In this document: piece by piece, positions 9,726 through 24,408 of the stretch
How the letters are laid out: every line of letters begins with the position of its first letter
How positions within the stretch are numbered: position 1 is the stretch's first letter
Source: Polyodon spathula
Taxonomy: Eukaryota > Chordata > Actinopteri > Acipenseriformes > Polyodontidae
Reading direction: 5' to 3'
DNA length: 64,000 bases
Assembly: GCF_017654505.1 (NCBI RefSeq)
Contig: NC_054534.1
Span: 19,097,693 to 19,161,692, forward strand
The notes under the pieces: model-generated
What the model was told of the DNA's origin: nothing
The model's database searches: none
Seen by the model: the letters and a program-made list of their open reading frames with translations, nothing else
Made by a program: the position numbers and the translations under genes

Positions 9726-12700
9726 AGTCTTTGAAAAAATAAATTAAATACAAGTTACTGAGAGGGGATTGAAAATGTAATTCCCAATTGTACTGTTCCA
9801 GTGTTAAACCAACAACACTGAAGAAATGAAAGTACAGAATTTCCTTTTGATTATCCAAACTTTTGGTTTTACGGACACATCCGATATACAAACAGGCCCC
9901 TGTTATATTGTTTTTAATGCTTTTCTGTCTTTTGTTATCAGAAAAAAGACATACATATATAAATAAATAAATAAACTGCCCTCAGTCTCAGGTATAGCAC
10001 AGTATATGCAAACGCCATATTAACATTTCAGCAGTAATAACGTGATTATCCCAATTTGTATAGATGGTGTTTTTAATGTATTTATAATAGCAAGTGTCAA
10101 AACATTAAAAAGTTAATGAAACCTTTGCACATTTCCATCTTAGACAAGTAAATTAGCTTTATTTTTAGTATAAGACAATGTAACTATTAAAATAACTCAC
10201 TTATTGTTGTGTATACTGTAGTTTCCAAGTGCTGAAATGGGTTAGAACCACACTGCTAAAATGTAGGTCAATTACCTATAAGAGAAGATTTTCATTCAAG
10301 ACTTGAGTTGTAAAAGGACAGTACCTTGAAATATTAACAGCAATCCTCAGCTCAGGTTCCTCAGATATCAGTCAACACAGATTCTACAAAATGATTCCAC
10401 GCTTATTTTTCCACTAAAGGTTAAACCAGGTGTACTGCTTACGATAACAGCCAGGCCTGCAATACTTGGAATCTCATTATTAAGATATGAAACAAAATGT
10501 GTTTGTGTGTGGTGTGTGTTTACTAGCCTTAAACTAGGGATTTTAAACCCACAAAAACATCGTATTTAAGAACATTCTGATTTACATTATATGCTAAACA
10601 TTTATAAGTAAATAGCTTGACTAAAAGACTTGCACCTGTCAGCTCTCCAGCCTGTGAGGAAAAACCGTCTCAAGTGATTTGCAATGAATTCTTAATGAGT
10701 CTCAACAGCACCAACCTTTACTATTACGATCCTGGGAATTTGCTTACCCATTACAATATTAGCCTTGGGTTAAACAAAACAAAGGAAGTGATCTTAAATT
10801 AAAGCACACATTGATATTTTGGTACATTTTCATCCCCCCATGTGGGGAATATTTATTAAATAAAAAAAAATCCCACACAAAACAGTAAGCATGACAAACA
10901 TCCTCTCTACCAAACTACATCAAACTTAAGAGCCTCATCTCATGTCATTTCACAAAACAGACTATTGTAAATGCCAGCTCCACTGCATGTTTTACTGTTC
11001 TAACTGGTGGTGTGTTCATGAAGTCTCCTGGGGGTGTCTCTACTGTACTGTACCTCTTGCAGTCCTACATAATTAGCAGCTTTGGGCTCCTGTGCAGGCA
11101 TTCCATCCAAAGTAATTACACACAGGCTTTGATTCAAGCATTCATCTGACCCCGCAGCACCTCAGGAACTGCGTCAGAATGAAAAACAAGGAAAACGCCA
11201 GCCAGCCAACAAGAGACACGGCTCACAGGCTCCCCTTATTTTCTGATCTGCTTGTCATTTTCTTTTCTGCTGCGCACAACCCATATCATAACAGCAGCTG
11301 TTTAGAAGAACTCAATCAATAACTTTAAAAGCAGGCTCAACTCACTTTTCTTACTACTGTATTAACTTCCTTCTTCTGAAGCAAATAGCTTTCCCTTTGC
11401 AAACAGCTGTAGCTAACTGTTGCATTACAGCTCTCACACCTCTGTGAAGCAATCTATGCAGGCAATGTTACAAGCTACCAGGAAGCATAACTGCAGGACT
11501 GCGATTCCAGAATAAAGTTGTCAGAATGATGTTACATATGGTCCCTCTTCCTAAAGACGATGCAGTAGTAAAGGAAATGTTTAAGCAGTTCAGTATACTG
11601 TAAGCCTAGGCTGTAATTGCTATAAAGATAAACTCCATCAAGGACACAGCATTATGTAACAGATACATCATTCCCAGCAGGGCTGGACAACTACTGTATG
11701 TTACCAGACAAACCGGCCATGTTTACAGTCAAATACAGCCCTGTATACTATATTTTTCGACCTAATTTGATATTTTTATTTTGCACATGCTGGGTCATAA
11801 AATCAAAACACATGATACACGATTCTCAGTAGTGCTGTAGATTTTCACTTTTTTTAATGTAAAGTTAAAAACTCTATACAGCAAAATGTTGTGTGGATCC
11901 ATTAAAACTATATTTTCTAGATGTACCTTTATTCTAAAGTTGCAAAGTCTGAAGAGGGGGCAGGACAGGACCGATACTCATATGCACAGCTGTTCTAGCA
12001 TCTGATTTGTTGGTTTCTGTACATCAGAGTGTTTCGAAGAGGGAGTAATTGTGGATACAAACACAGGATGCACGGACAGTCAGAAGTCTACAGAGTACAC
12101 AAGCACTGCCAAGAATCATTTGTCTTTGGTATTACTCCACAGCTCATTAAAAAAAAAAATAATAATAATTGACCATGTGAGTATAAGTCACCACCATAGG
12201 ATTTTATAACTATATTATAGAGGGAGATTGTAGTGCTTTTTTGTTGTTGTTGTTCAGACTTATTGCACACAATTGTAATGTGCCACTTGCCAGAGTTTAA
12301 TAAAAAGGTTTTTATGGACAAACCAATCATTACTTGACAAAGGTTAACATGTCTCATGGGAATTGAAAGGAAAGACTGCCTTGGGAACGTATGCATTCAC
12401 ATGATTAAATACAAAGGAGGAGGCAGCACCACCATAGGTCAAAACATAATCAAAGATACTTGTTCAAAAACATGCTGAATGATTTTTTTTTTCTGTTGCA
12501 TTTTAAACAAATTGCTAAACAAGTGTAAGTCAATATTTTTTGATTAGAAGAAATGCTAAGATAAAATAGCGATCTTCTCTTGCCAGCTGTGTTTTGTTAA
12601 CTTGCTCCATTTTCCTCAAGGTGTCTACAAGTAGGTCGCTAGCATGCAACTGCTTGTTTGACTTAAGATGTGCTATTGCCTCCACTGGGGCAACTATTCA

Positions 12701-13153
12701 CTTTATCAGACTGAACTGCAGTACTTCTTAGTGAACTCCTACCCAGAAGCTGTAAAGAGATGCCTCACAGTGGTATTAACATAGCATATAGCACAGGTCA
12801 TTGCTAGAGCCTTTACTACGAAACAGTTACTGAAATTAATTTCTGATTTATACCTTCTAGACGCTTGTCGACTGAAGCGTTAACAATCCAGATGCAAGGA
12901 TGTTATTAGTCATTTATAATACCAGACTTCATTAGCATGCTGGATTACATTGAATGCACTATGCATGTCCAAATCACATTTATTCTATAAACAACAGAAA
13001 CAGTCAGTCTATGTACATGGAATTTTCATGTTTGGATATTTGTTCATTTTCAACACCCCCCCATTATATGTAACACTGTATTAAAGTTGAAAAATGTCCC
13101 AGAAGAAAGGCATTACTTTACCCTCGTGACAACTACAAAACAAACAAAGAAAG

Positions 13154-13154
<1 letters not shown>
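9726..13154. other. MCC intron, no gene seen
   Basis: AT-rich intron without recognisable exon or element. Short simple-sequence runs occur at about 9956-9975 and 12148-12170. Open frames here are short and show no family resemblance. Confidence 0.5.
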
Positions 13155-13222
<68 letters not shown>

Positions 13223-13239
13223 ACACACACATATATATA
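13155..13239. repeat. (TA)n(CA)n compound microsatellite
   Basis: About 21 TA units run directly into about 20 CA units with one interruption, then a short TA run. Pure simple repeat. Confidence 0.9.
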
Positions 13240-15168
13240 GTAAATCGTCCGGCACTTGCGGTTTTTCGTTTGCCCCTTCCAACGTAGACCCAGACACACA
13301 GACTTCAGGGTTCAAAGCGTAAGACGCACACTTTTTAACATCACACAAACCAAAATAAGCACCTTGATCTTACGAGCACTAACTACACAAACACAGGAAC
13401 CTAACTAAAACATGACAGCTAAGCTGTTTACCTGTAACACAAACTCTAACAAAACACATAAAAAGGCTTTCACACAGTACCTGAAATAAACAGAAATGTG
13501 CACTCTCACATGTTTTTGGCAGGGAGGATATTAACCCCCTCCATGCCATGTTACTATATATATATATAACATTCCACTGTTGAAGCGTTCAAAACCAAGC
13601 CTGCAGATGAAAAATGTAATGTGCTAATGCCTTTCACTAGAAGCAGCTATTATAACAAGAAACCCTGCTGTGCAAATGACAAGACATTTCAGTCACTGAA
13701 AATAACCAATCAAGAGGGTGGGTATCTAATCCACAGAAGACATGAAAATACAGATACAATCTTTAGGAGCAGGCTTTCATCCTAAATTAACAACTTTGAC
13801 AAATAAAAACATAATGCTCTGAAGGTCTTGACAAACAGCACCGCAGTATTATCATCTTCTGTCAGCTTTTAACACAACATATTTTAAAATGAATTTAGCT
13901 TCCACATGTGATGAATCGGTCTACCAGAAAAGCAGTGATGTAAAAAACTATACTTATAATAAATGTCCTAAAAAATGTCTTGCCTCAGAGCATAACTGGT
14001 TGCACAGAATTTAAATCGACATAGACCATTATTTTATATACTTTTCCTCCTATTATTATGAGCCAGTGTTGCACAGTTATGCTATTAGTTCAGGACCTAG
14101 ATGGAAAAAATGACTGAAATACCCTTTATGGTGTTAGTGTAGACCTTTGATTCACACAGTAGCTCTCTTGGTCACTGCGTCAAGTCAAATCCCATTTTAC
14201 TGCACACTTTGATTGATAATCTTCAACACAACAGAAGAACCTCTGTAGTAGGTAGCACTGATAATATGTGAGGCATAACTATTCTGACAATAAAACCAGC
14301 TCTCACACTACCTGGACAGAATTATTCTTCCCAGGAACTCCCACAATGAGAGCTATTTACCCTGCACACAAATCTGAAAGAGAGGTCAGGGGTGCTTTGT
14401 GAGTGCACAGAGCTTCCCCCAAAACAGACCCATTCCAGGCACAAATTAACCACCTTGGGCTCCACCCCAGTCTCTCATGCACCACTGCCACTTGAATATC
14501 ACAAAACACACTAGAAATATCACTATCAAACATAATGATGTTAGCTATTTTATGAGTTCTGGCGCACTGATGCACAGAATACATTATACAGTAGCCCACA
14601 GTCAAGCTTGGCTAAATATTAATTCTTTACAGTCTCATCCACACTTACTACACAGTATGTAAGTAAGAACTGATCTGTGAAAATCCACGGTTTTCAATCT
14701 GATGTACGCTATCAACTTTTCATTAAAAACTTGCATTTAAAACGCAACAAATGATGTGACCTGTTGCTAAACACTCCATGGAATGCATAGTCTGGGAAAT
14801 TGGACAGCAGGAGCCATTTTCACTGACACAGTAGTCAAATCTGAAATGTTGCAACATTTCATTTTCTGAGTGCCACTTATCTCATTTCTTCACGGGCTGC
14901 AAATTCAAATTTCCTGTGTTGCAATTAGATGTTGACACATGTAATCTTTAATCTTCACTTCAGTCAGAAACAGATGTAAGCCTTATGAAACAAAGGCAGA
15001 TTAGATAAACACGATGGCCAATGTCTTTTGGAAATAATGGTCTTCCTTGCATGTACTCAGATTAGCAAATAAGGTGTGACAAAAAAGCCCTCAACACAAA
15101 ATATAACCCTACACAGCTAATTGTGCACTGAACTTCAAACCCTGACAGTGGAAGCATTTTCTTAGAGA
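13240..15168. other. MCC intron, no gene seen
   Basis: No exon or element ends found. The part at 13245-13560 differs in composition from its surroundings and may be an old repeat, but I cannot name it or give borders. Confidence 0.4.
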
Positions 15169-15503
15169 CTGTACAGCAGGAGTCTCAAACTCAATTTACA
15201 TGCGGACCAATGTCAACCTTGAAATCCTAATGCAGTGCCAATGACATCACGAAAGATGGTATTGGTTTAAAAAAAAAAAAAAAAACCTTCTTTCATGAAG
15301 AAGTATTACAATAAACTGTCATAGAACTTTTTTACAAAATGGGTTTACCAGAGATTTTTTAGTGTTTGCCAGACACCCGGCAACGCTTCAGTTCTGTGAG
15401 TCTGTTGATGTTTGGCCTCAGTGACTGAGCAGTTGAAACCTTCAAGATTGCAGCAAGGTGTGTATCAGATCATTTTGTTCTGTATTTTTATTTATATTCA
15501 TAG

Positions 15504-15726
15504 TGTTGTCACACGAGTGGAAAAGCTTTCAGGCATTTTTAACACTGCGATCAAAGAAAGTGAGAGATCTGCTTTCCACAACGTTTCAATTAAAATATAA
15601 TGTATTTCGCTGTACTAATACAACAAACTATGGGTTATTACTTTATATGAATTATCATGTTATGCACGAATGTAAGTTTTTTTTTTCTGTAGTGGTGTAC
15701 TTTTTTCTTTCAAATAGCATATACCA
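15504..15726 (+). repeat. Left arm of an internal inverted repeat in the hAT element
   Basis: Reads as the reverse complement of 17034-17268 with scattered substitutions and small indels. Translated, both arms give the same string, for example ITNYGLLLYMNYHVMH with small changes. The arms are about 1.3 kb apart and do not coincide with the element's terminal repeats. Confidence 0.85.
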
Positions 15727-15729
15727 ATA

Positions 15730-17020
15730 ATCATTTGTGTGATGTATTTTAATATCAAACAGATACACTACTGTAGTTTTGTTACAGGATACATTAGTTT
15801 CTCTAATGTAATCACAGTTTTAAGACTGCCCGTTTTCATTTACGTCCCAAATTCTGGGCCGCTTTGCTTTTCAGATAACGTCCCAAATTCTGGGCAGCCC
15901 CTTTCATGTTTACGGCAGTGTTAAAAAACAAATTTTCAGTCATATCTCTCGACCCAGAGCACCTACCACCACCGTTCGAAGGGTTCTAGACTCAGGGGTC
16001 CAGCCTGAATGTAACATGCCATGAATTTGTAACAGTTCTTTGCAAAAAAAATATTTTCAGGGTGTTCAGCCTCATTCATATCTATGGCTGGGCTGAAAAA
16101 GACATTGTCATGCTTATCTCTTGAACCCGAGCATGTAGAACCACCACTGAAAATGATATAGACTCAGGGGAGCGCCCCAAACTACCTCCACAGTGGATCA
16201 CCCAAAAACTCGAGTTGTGACGAAATAAAATAAATTTTGCCAAGCCATCCTGGCCCCACCGCAAAAAAAAATCAAGTTCCTAACCTCCATAGAACCTGAG
16301 ATACGCCCCGTCAAAAATCATATCTTAATGACCCCGGGGCCTAGAACCCAGGTTGAACTTCCTAGGGTCATGTCTGGGGCCCATCTTTCACAGGGAGCAA
16401 TCTGTTTTGAAATGCTACATTTTCAACAAATGTTCACATTTTCAGCATGATGGCATGTCAAGGTTGGATTTCCAATAGCTTTTGAGTTCCAGGTTGGCAA
16501 AGTCTAAATTGGGGTCCTTTCCAGCTGTCCAGATGTCGCTTGGAAGGGATCGACAGGGGCCCTGAGATGAACCCAATGTACTGATTTTCAAGTCTCAGGA
16601 AACCCCGAAATCCATGATATAGCACCCTGAAAAATGTCTATGGGAAATCCCATTATAAAACACCTTTGGGGCAACGCCTGCCATCTGGCGGCGGGGTGTA
16701 CGAACCCGTGGCCGGTGATTTTCTTTAGTTGAGAGTCATGTGCACATGAAGAGAGTGCTCCCTAGTTCCTTGCCCCAGGGGTCGTGGAGATATGAGGTAC
16801 CCCCTCCCTATGGCAAATTCATTATAAAAACACCACCTGGGTAAGGCATGGCAAATGGCCTTTCTAATTCTGTGCACCCAAATAGTTGTCATTAAAAGTT
16901 TTAAGAATTAAGGCTACTGTTTGTTATTCTGCTCCAAACCCGCAGGTTGTTACCAAAACTGTTGTGACATTAAATTATTTATTAAATAAATGGGGGTTGG
17001 GGGTGTTCACCAGAGTATTC
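15730..17020. other. Core between the inverted arms: unexplained sequence with a diverged tandem unit
   Basis: Richer in G and C than its surroundings and without a sustained frame. The phrase CGTCCCAAATTCTGGGC occurs twice, near 15842 and 15878. Two diverged units of about 167 bp can be aligned, starting near 15941 and 16109. Both contain a CATATCTCT-like start, an ACCACCAC stretch and TAGACTCAGGGG. I do not recognise it. It could be cargo or another repeat that inserted into the hAT element. Confidence 0.45.
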
Positions 17021-17033
17021 TTCTAGATGATAG

Positions 17034-17268
17034 ATATATGCTGTTTGAAAGAAAAAAGTACGCCACTACAGAAGAAACAATTCTTACATTTGTGCATTAC
17101 ATGATAATTCATATAAAGTAATAACCCATAGTTTGTTATATCAGTACAGCAAAATACCACGTTATATTTTAATTGAAAGATTGTCGAAAGCAGATCTCTC
17201 GCTGTCTTTCTCTCTGATCGTAATGTTAAAAATGCCTGCAAGCTTTTCCACTCGTGTAACGACATTCA
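17034..17268 (-). repeat. Right arm of the internal inverted repeat in the hAT element
   Basis: Inverted partner of 15504-15726. It lies directly downstream, in the minus-strand sense, of the transposase remnant, so it may be the original copy, the left arm being a later inverted duplication. Confidence 0.8.
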
Positions 17269-17279
17269 TGTGACAGACA

Positions 17280-17720
17280 TGGACCAATCAAAACGCGAGA
17301 CTGTTATGCTCTTCCATCCCAAAAACTGGGTCATACCTCTAAAAACATTTCTCCTGTCAGGACATAAGACCTCAGACACTTTGATTATACAGTCTTGAAT
17401 AAATTCACCATCAGTGAACGGCTTCCTAGACAGCAATCATTTCACTCAGCACATAACTTGTCACAACTGCTGCCTCTGACTCTTCACTTTCTAAAAAAGC
17501 TGTTGCTGCAACACTAATGCTTTCTTTAACTGCAAAGCTGTCCTCTCTCTCTCTCCTCGCCGATATTTATCATACTGGCCTTTAATATTGGACTCTTTTA
17601 AAACGGCAACTCTTTCCTTGCAAATCAAACATGTCGCACTCTGTTTGTACTCCACAAAAAAAAAAAAAAAACAATCAACTGTCCACTTTTCTTGAAATTG
17701 CCTGTGTTCATGGTCAATTT
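17280..17720 (-). pseudogene. hAT transposase remnant (GTF2IRD2/ZBED-like N-terminal part)
   Basis: On the minus strand a start-like segment is followed by a W-x-x-x-FF pattern, EYKQSATCLICKE and a basic stretch, as in the BED-type finger of GTF2IRD2-like and ZBED5-like hAT proteins. Further on is FIQDC-type text with EVLCPDRRNVF and a W-K-S-I-T-V-S-R-F segment, again typical of that family. The finger is interrupted by a T run that adds phenylalanines, and the frame breaks several times. The catalytic half is missing. Confidence 0.55.
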
Positions 17721-18240
17721 TTCTTTTAGACAGACATTTCTTTGCTCATTTACGTTTATTGGGGATCCCTGTACGATGTATTTTCGAGTGACTGCTATGA
17801 TGAGTAGTTCATATAGTCTCAGTGCCACTCATATTTTTTATACTGATGCTCACTCAACGGTGAAAAAAAAGTTTAGATCTGATCAATTATCTTTTGTCAA
17901 TTGTTATGGCACAAAATGTTGGACTTTCATCACCAAGCTGTCAGTTCAGTTGCTCCTCCCAAACACATGTCGGTCTGTATGGTTTCTTATCTCTGCTGTA
18001 AACCAGGACTGTGTCAATTTAAGGTACCTAATGCAACAGTTCTTAAAGTGGAAGCAATGTATTACAACAGAACTAACCATAAGCAATGCACAACATCGCC
18101 TACACACGTTTTACAACTGTTTACTTGAATTTTACTCATGCAGCTCCATGTGGGCCACATAAAATTACTTTTGTGTAACTATTTAGTGGGCTGGATTGCA
18201 GCGCTGTGCGGGCCGCGAGTTTGAGACCCCTGCCGTACAG

Positions 18241-19049
18241 TGTAAGCTTTACATTCCCCGCGCATTACATAGAATTGGGCCTCTTCATGATTGATGTATA
18301 TGAACAAAGTGAAACCAACAACATTGTACTACATGACTGCAACTTAAATTACAGTAGCATACCTTTGTTTTAATATGGATTATTAGCATTCTAGTTTCTA
18401 TTTTAGTTTTCTTTACCAAACCTTTCATTGATGGCTTTACCAAACATGAAATGTCACATATCTCAACTTTCCTTTTTGTTAGCCATAGACCATTCTCCTT
18501 CAAGGGGACCTCTCACCTCTACAAGGTCTGTTATCACATTTGCATTTTTACAGTATCCTTCACTAAAATAATTGCATTCCATTTTGCTTTTTTATTTGCA
18601 ATTAGAATTTGAAAAATGCTAAACACATGATTAGTGATTGAAACCAAGACAGTTACAGCAAGTTTGAAGATTATAAGCTTAGTAAACATCTACAGTAACT
18701 AAATTAACTTCTGTACATAGGTGTTAAATGACTGCTTACTGTATTTGCCAAATACAAAGTCACTTTTAAAAAATAATTCATAAATCATGTGTGTATTTAA
18801 AATGTCTCGCTCTCCATTTGTGTATGTTACAGTAAACGTTTGTAACACTTTGTTTGTGCACTATGTTTTAAAACTTCTTGGAACTACTTTCTGTTGAATT
18901 CAAACAGCTGGATACAACTAAAAAATAGACTGCTTGTTTCACTATTACTGTATACACTTTTAAACACATAAAAACATGATTCCTGCAGCCGCTTTAAAAT
19001 TGAAGTGTGTGATTAGTTACCTGCAGGGTCGACTGTCACATTTCTGGTC
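18241..19049. other. MCC intron, no gene seen
   Basis: AT-rich intron between two hAT insertions. No exon or element recognised. Confidence 0.5.
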
Positions 19050-19057
19050 AACTAGTG

Positions 19058-19254
19058 CTGGGATTCTCAAACTGTGGGCCGTGGCACAGCCCGGAGTGGG
19101 CCCCGGGACCAACCACGTTCTATGCACTATTTATACATCTAATAACGAAAAGCAACAACAAAATACTAATAAAAAAAAAGATTAGAGTAAGTTTATTTAC
19201 AGTGTTACAAGCTGAAAAATATGGGACTCAGGTAAAACGATTTGGCAACCCCTG
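19058..19254. mobile_element. hAT-type MITE, 197 bp
   Basis: Left end CTGGGATTCTCAAACTGTGG and right end GGCAACCCCTG are hAT-like. They are flanked by AACTAGTG (19050-19057) and GACTAGTG (19255-19262), an 8-bp duplication with one mismatch. No coding capacity. Confidence 0.65.
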
Positions 19255-19262
19255 GACTAGTG

Positions 19263-21092
19263 GACTATTTGGAGGTGCCCCTAACTGTACAAGGAATCTT
19301 ATACACTTTCTACGCTCTGTCCCAATACAACGTGTGTTTGTTTGCTCACTGCTTGAAGGTCAAAGTCAATTCACTGTAGAGCTTTTTAGAGAGGATTTTG
19401 CATTTTGATTCTGTATCATATTGATCTATTTGGCTAAGTACTGTATGCACAGTGTTTACCTTTTTATCCCCAAAAGACCAACAAATGCTCTGTTGGGAGC
19501 AGGCAGGATGAAGAAGTCCCCCGTGACCAGTGGCAGCTCTTGAAGAGTAGGCTGCTATACCATTTTACATCGATTTATTGACAAACACACACCCCTTTTA
19601 CTTTGCCAGTAACTGAATAAAGTGACTCTCTGCCCTGTGTATTTAGGAGGCATAATGACCTATTTTTCTTGATCAGATCCTAACTCGACCTCTGCAGCAG
19701 GGATTAAAATGTATAGGCCAGTGCAGATGTTCAAAATTTGTGGTCCTTGAAAAATCCCTGTATTTAGCTACAACACCAAGAATGCATTCTAAATCTATGC
19801 TAAATGAAAACAGTTTCTCAAAAAAAGAGATTCTAAAAAAGCATTCTAGTTGCTGTTTATTCATCATCTCTAAAATATTTCTCAGAATAATTACTCTTAT
19901 AATTTAGTCTCATTTTCATGCTAATATCTGAGATACTCACTATAGTTATAATTAGTTCAAAAATGTAAGTGTGAAATTCCGCTGGACTTCTGAACAGGTA
20001 CAGACACCTCCATAATCCCCAGAATGGAATTCTCTCAGTACAGTACGCTTAAATAATGTTAACACCCGTTGGATAAGTGGTTCTCCAGATATATGGAACA
20101 TCTGCCTCCACTAAATCCCCAAAGACAGGGATTTCTAGAGATTTACCAAAGTGTTTGTGTACTTTGATACTGCACAAGTGAGCAAAAGATGAAAAACATG
20201 AATGAAAAAAAAAAAAAACCTTACACCCTTTGCTACTGAGAAATATTTAGGATGCTGATAAAAGCTTTAGCTGTTCATTACTCATTGTGCCTCATTTACG
20301 AAAGGGCACTAAATGTAGCTGTAATGTGCGCATGAAGTAGTGAACCTGACATGGACCATAAATATATATGTGTTATAATAGCGATAAGTTTCTTTTGATG
20401 CTCGGCATATAATGCACAGCCCTGAAAACGCCACAGGAGGAGACCCGGTTAGGGCACTTTCTCTGACATATTGTAACGTGACACATTACTGTGAGGCTGT
20501 TCAAATAACAAAGGTGATTGAAAAAGGATTTTACTGTACAAGTTCCAAATAAATGTACAGTAGGCACACTTGCTGTACATTATCCTTTGAAACTTAAGAT
20601 TCAAGACATTTTTCGCTTGTAAAATGTACAACATACCGCACTAGTGGTGAAAACAACAAGGAAGACTGTAGTACAGCACAATCTGAATTGAATCCTGATT
20701 ATTTGGTTTGATGTATTTGGTTTGATGTAAGCCTAACGGGCAACAGATCAAAGCATATTGTGAGCACACAAAAAAAAAAACTACAAAAGGAGACAAGCTT
20801 TCTTTAACAATCTAAACATTCTGCTTGGGAAGATGTTAAGAAAAGGAACACATCTATAAAATGAGGCACAGGACTCAAGGCAGTAACATCAGACATTAAT
20901 TGTACAGCATATGAAAACATGTTAAAAATGTACTCCAAACCCCCCCCATTTAGTAGTTAAAGCCCTGTCTGTTTGTTATTTTTCTGGTAAACTTGTATTT
21001 CTTAACAACTGATAATCCACTCCAGGTTTAAACATGTTTCATTCTTACTTAAAAACAAGGATTGTCTTTTTTCCTCTCTTATTAGCCTAAAT
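19263..21092. other. MCC intron, no gene seen
   Basis: No exon, RNA gene or element end that I can support. A short A run at about 20206-20218 and a C run at about 20941-20947 are the only simple repeats. Confidence 0.5.
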
Positions 21093-21556
21093 CAGGGCTT
21101 TTCAGCCGGGGGTACTCATACCCTGGGGGTACTTCTAAGGGTCATAGGGACGCAGGACGACGCAGAAATGCACAATTAAAAATGAAAGTAAAAGAAAATA
21201 ATGATCTTGAATTGATTTTTCAGCGCCATTATATATTTGCTAAACCACTGTGTATAAATATAGGTGAAGCAGGCGTCTGGCAATCATGCCTATGCAGAGC
21301 GCTCTGTACTGCTCATGATCTTTGCTGTTTTCAACTTGTCGTATCACTGAAGCACAGTGTTTTTGCATTTTTTGTTTTTTTAATATAAATTCTCCAGTAA
21401 ACATAAATAGTAACCACAATACTCATACTTTGGTTCTTGTTTTATTTACCATTTTAGTTTTTAGGAAAAACAAAGGAAAAAACCACAAGTCTACAGAAAG
21501 TGCAAAGCGACAAAGTTATACAGAGTCCCTTTGGATCATTATAGTTTTACCTTGCA
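21093..21556 (+). mobile_element. hAT-like remnant, left end only
   Basis: Starts CAGGGCTTTTCAGCCGGGGG, followed by CCTGGGGGTAC, the type of terminus seen in some hAT transposons. No matching right end is clear, and the SINE insertion follows. The downstream sequence may be a relic of transposase, but the frames are too short to identify. Confidence 0.4.
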
Positions 21557-21568
21557 GTTAATGTTTTT

Positions 21569-22001
21569 TATTTTCTATTTTAATTTAGTAGGTTGCCAGT
21601 TGATTTTACGCCTGTGTTTTTCCCAATTTGAAATGGACAATTATATTTAGGCTCAGCTCACCACTACCACTGATGCACTGACTTGGGAGCGGCAAAGATG
21701 AACACACGCTGTCCAATGAAATATGTGCTGTCAGCTGTCCGCTTCTTTTCACTCTGCAGGCCTCCCATGCGGCCAACCCAGAGCTACAGGGATTCCTGTT
21801 GCATGATGAACCGAGGACACCTTGGCCAAACTAAGCTTCCCCCCCACCCCCGGGGCAGCGCTTGGCCAATTGTGTGCCGCCCCCTAGGAGCTCTCGTCGA
21901 CGGTGGAATAGCCTGGACTTGAACCAGCGACCTCCAGGCTATAGGGCACATCCTGCACTCCACGTGGAGCACCTTTACTGGATGCGCCACTTGGGAGCCC
22001 T
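21569..22001 (-). mobile_element. tRNA-derived SINE with 12-bp target duplication
   Basis: On the minus strand it begins GGGCTCCCAAGTGGCGCATC, with a box-A-like GTGGCGCATCCAGTAAAGG and a box-B-like GGTTCAAGTCC about 40 bp later. These are the two internal promoter boxes of RNA polymerase III. The perfect direct repeat GTTAATGTTTTT occurs at 21557-21568 and 22002-22013. The tail, in the minus sense, ends with AAATTGGGAAAAACACAGG. I recall similar SINEs from non-teleost fish but cannot name the family with certainty. Confidence 0.85.
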
Positions 22002-22013
22002 GTTAATGTTTTT

Positions 22014-22608
22014 GATATTGTAAACATTTTAAATGGCACACAATTATGCAGAGATGGGAAGTGAATTGTAACATGATAAACATTTACAGCGTAGACTATT
22101 TTTTATTGTTGACTTTGCCAAATAGAAAGCAAATATGAGTATTTCCAAAGAGATTCCTAAATACTGTCTTAATTCTGTGCATCCAAAAACATGTAATTAT
22201 GTTTTAAGAATGAAGGCTACTGTTTGGGATCCTGTCTTAAAAAGAGACTGTTTTTGAATCATACATGACTGGTGTATCATTCTTGTGGTTTCACACAGTG
22301 GAAATTCTCACATTTTTTTAATGATCTTTAGCTATAAGCCCTGTTGATTAGACTACATTTGCACCTTTTACCAACAGTACAGTAGAACCGTTTCCCTGTT
22401 GCCTCATTGTGTTACAGTTTGTTTTAAACTGGCTGATTCCTTCTTCCTGTTTTTATGGACAGAGGTTTGGTTTTATAACCTTGAGCTTGTTCTTTAATGC
22501 TGAAGAATGCGCTTTGTACTCTGGCACCAAATGGCAGATTTTTTTTTTTGCTTTTTAACAATGGTGAGGGAGCATAATTGGACATTTTAAAATAGCCAGA
22601 AATTCATA
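22014..22608. other. MCC intron, no gene seen
   Basis: Follows the SINE. Part may be the right half of the hAT-like remnant that starts at 21093, but no terminus is recognisable. Confidence 0.4.
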
Positions 22609-22761
22609 CAGTGCTGAGAAAGTTTGTGAACCCCTTAGGACTTTCACATATTACACATATTTCAAACCTAAAATGTTATTCGATTTTAATGCAAGTCCTA
22701 ATAATAGCTCAAGATAACCTGATTAAACAAATGACACAAACATGATACTTTTCAACATTTA

Positions 22762-24408
<1,647 letters not shown>

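Larger units (their letters stand above)
15177..18232 (-). mobile_element. hAT-type DNA transposon, 3.06 kb, degenerate
   Basis: The ends are inverted repeats, CAGGAGTCTCAAACTC on the left and GAGTTTGAGACCCCTG on the right. They are flanked by 8-bp duplications CTGTACAG (15169-15176) and CCGTACAG (18233-18240), which differ at one base. The TIR sequence and 8-bp duplication are typical of hAT elements. Inside are inverted arms at 15504-15726 and 17034-17268 around a core of different composition, and minus-strand remnants of a BED-finger transposase near 17280-17720. Frames are broken, so the element is inactive. Confidence 0.85.

Noticed and set aside
13087..13287. Frames coding YIYIYI and THTHTH strings at this and other microsatellites
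   Set aside because: Pure translation of (TA)n and (CA)n repeats, with no protein family behind it.
17692..18162. 156-codon plus-strand frame inside the hAT element
   Set aside because: It lies antisense to the transposase remnant and has no recognisable family.
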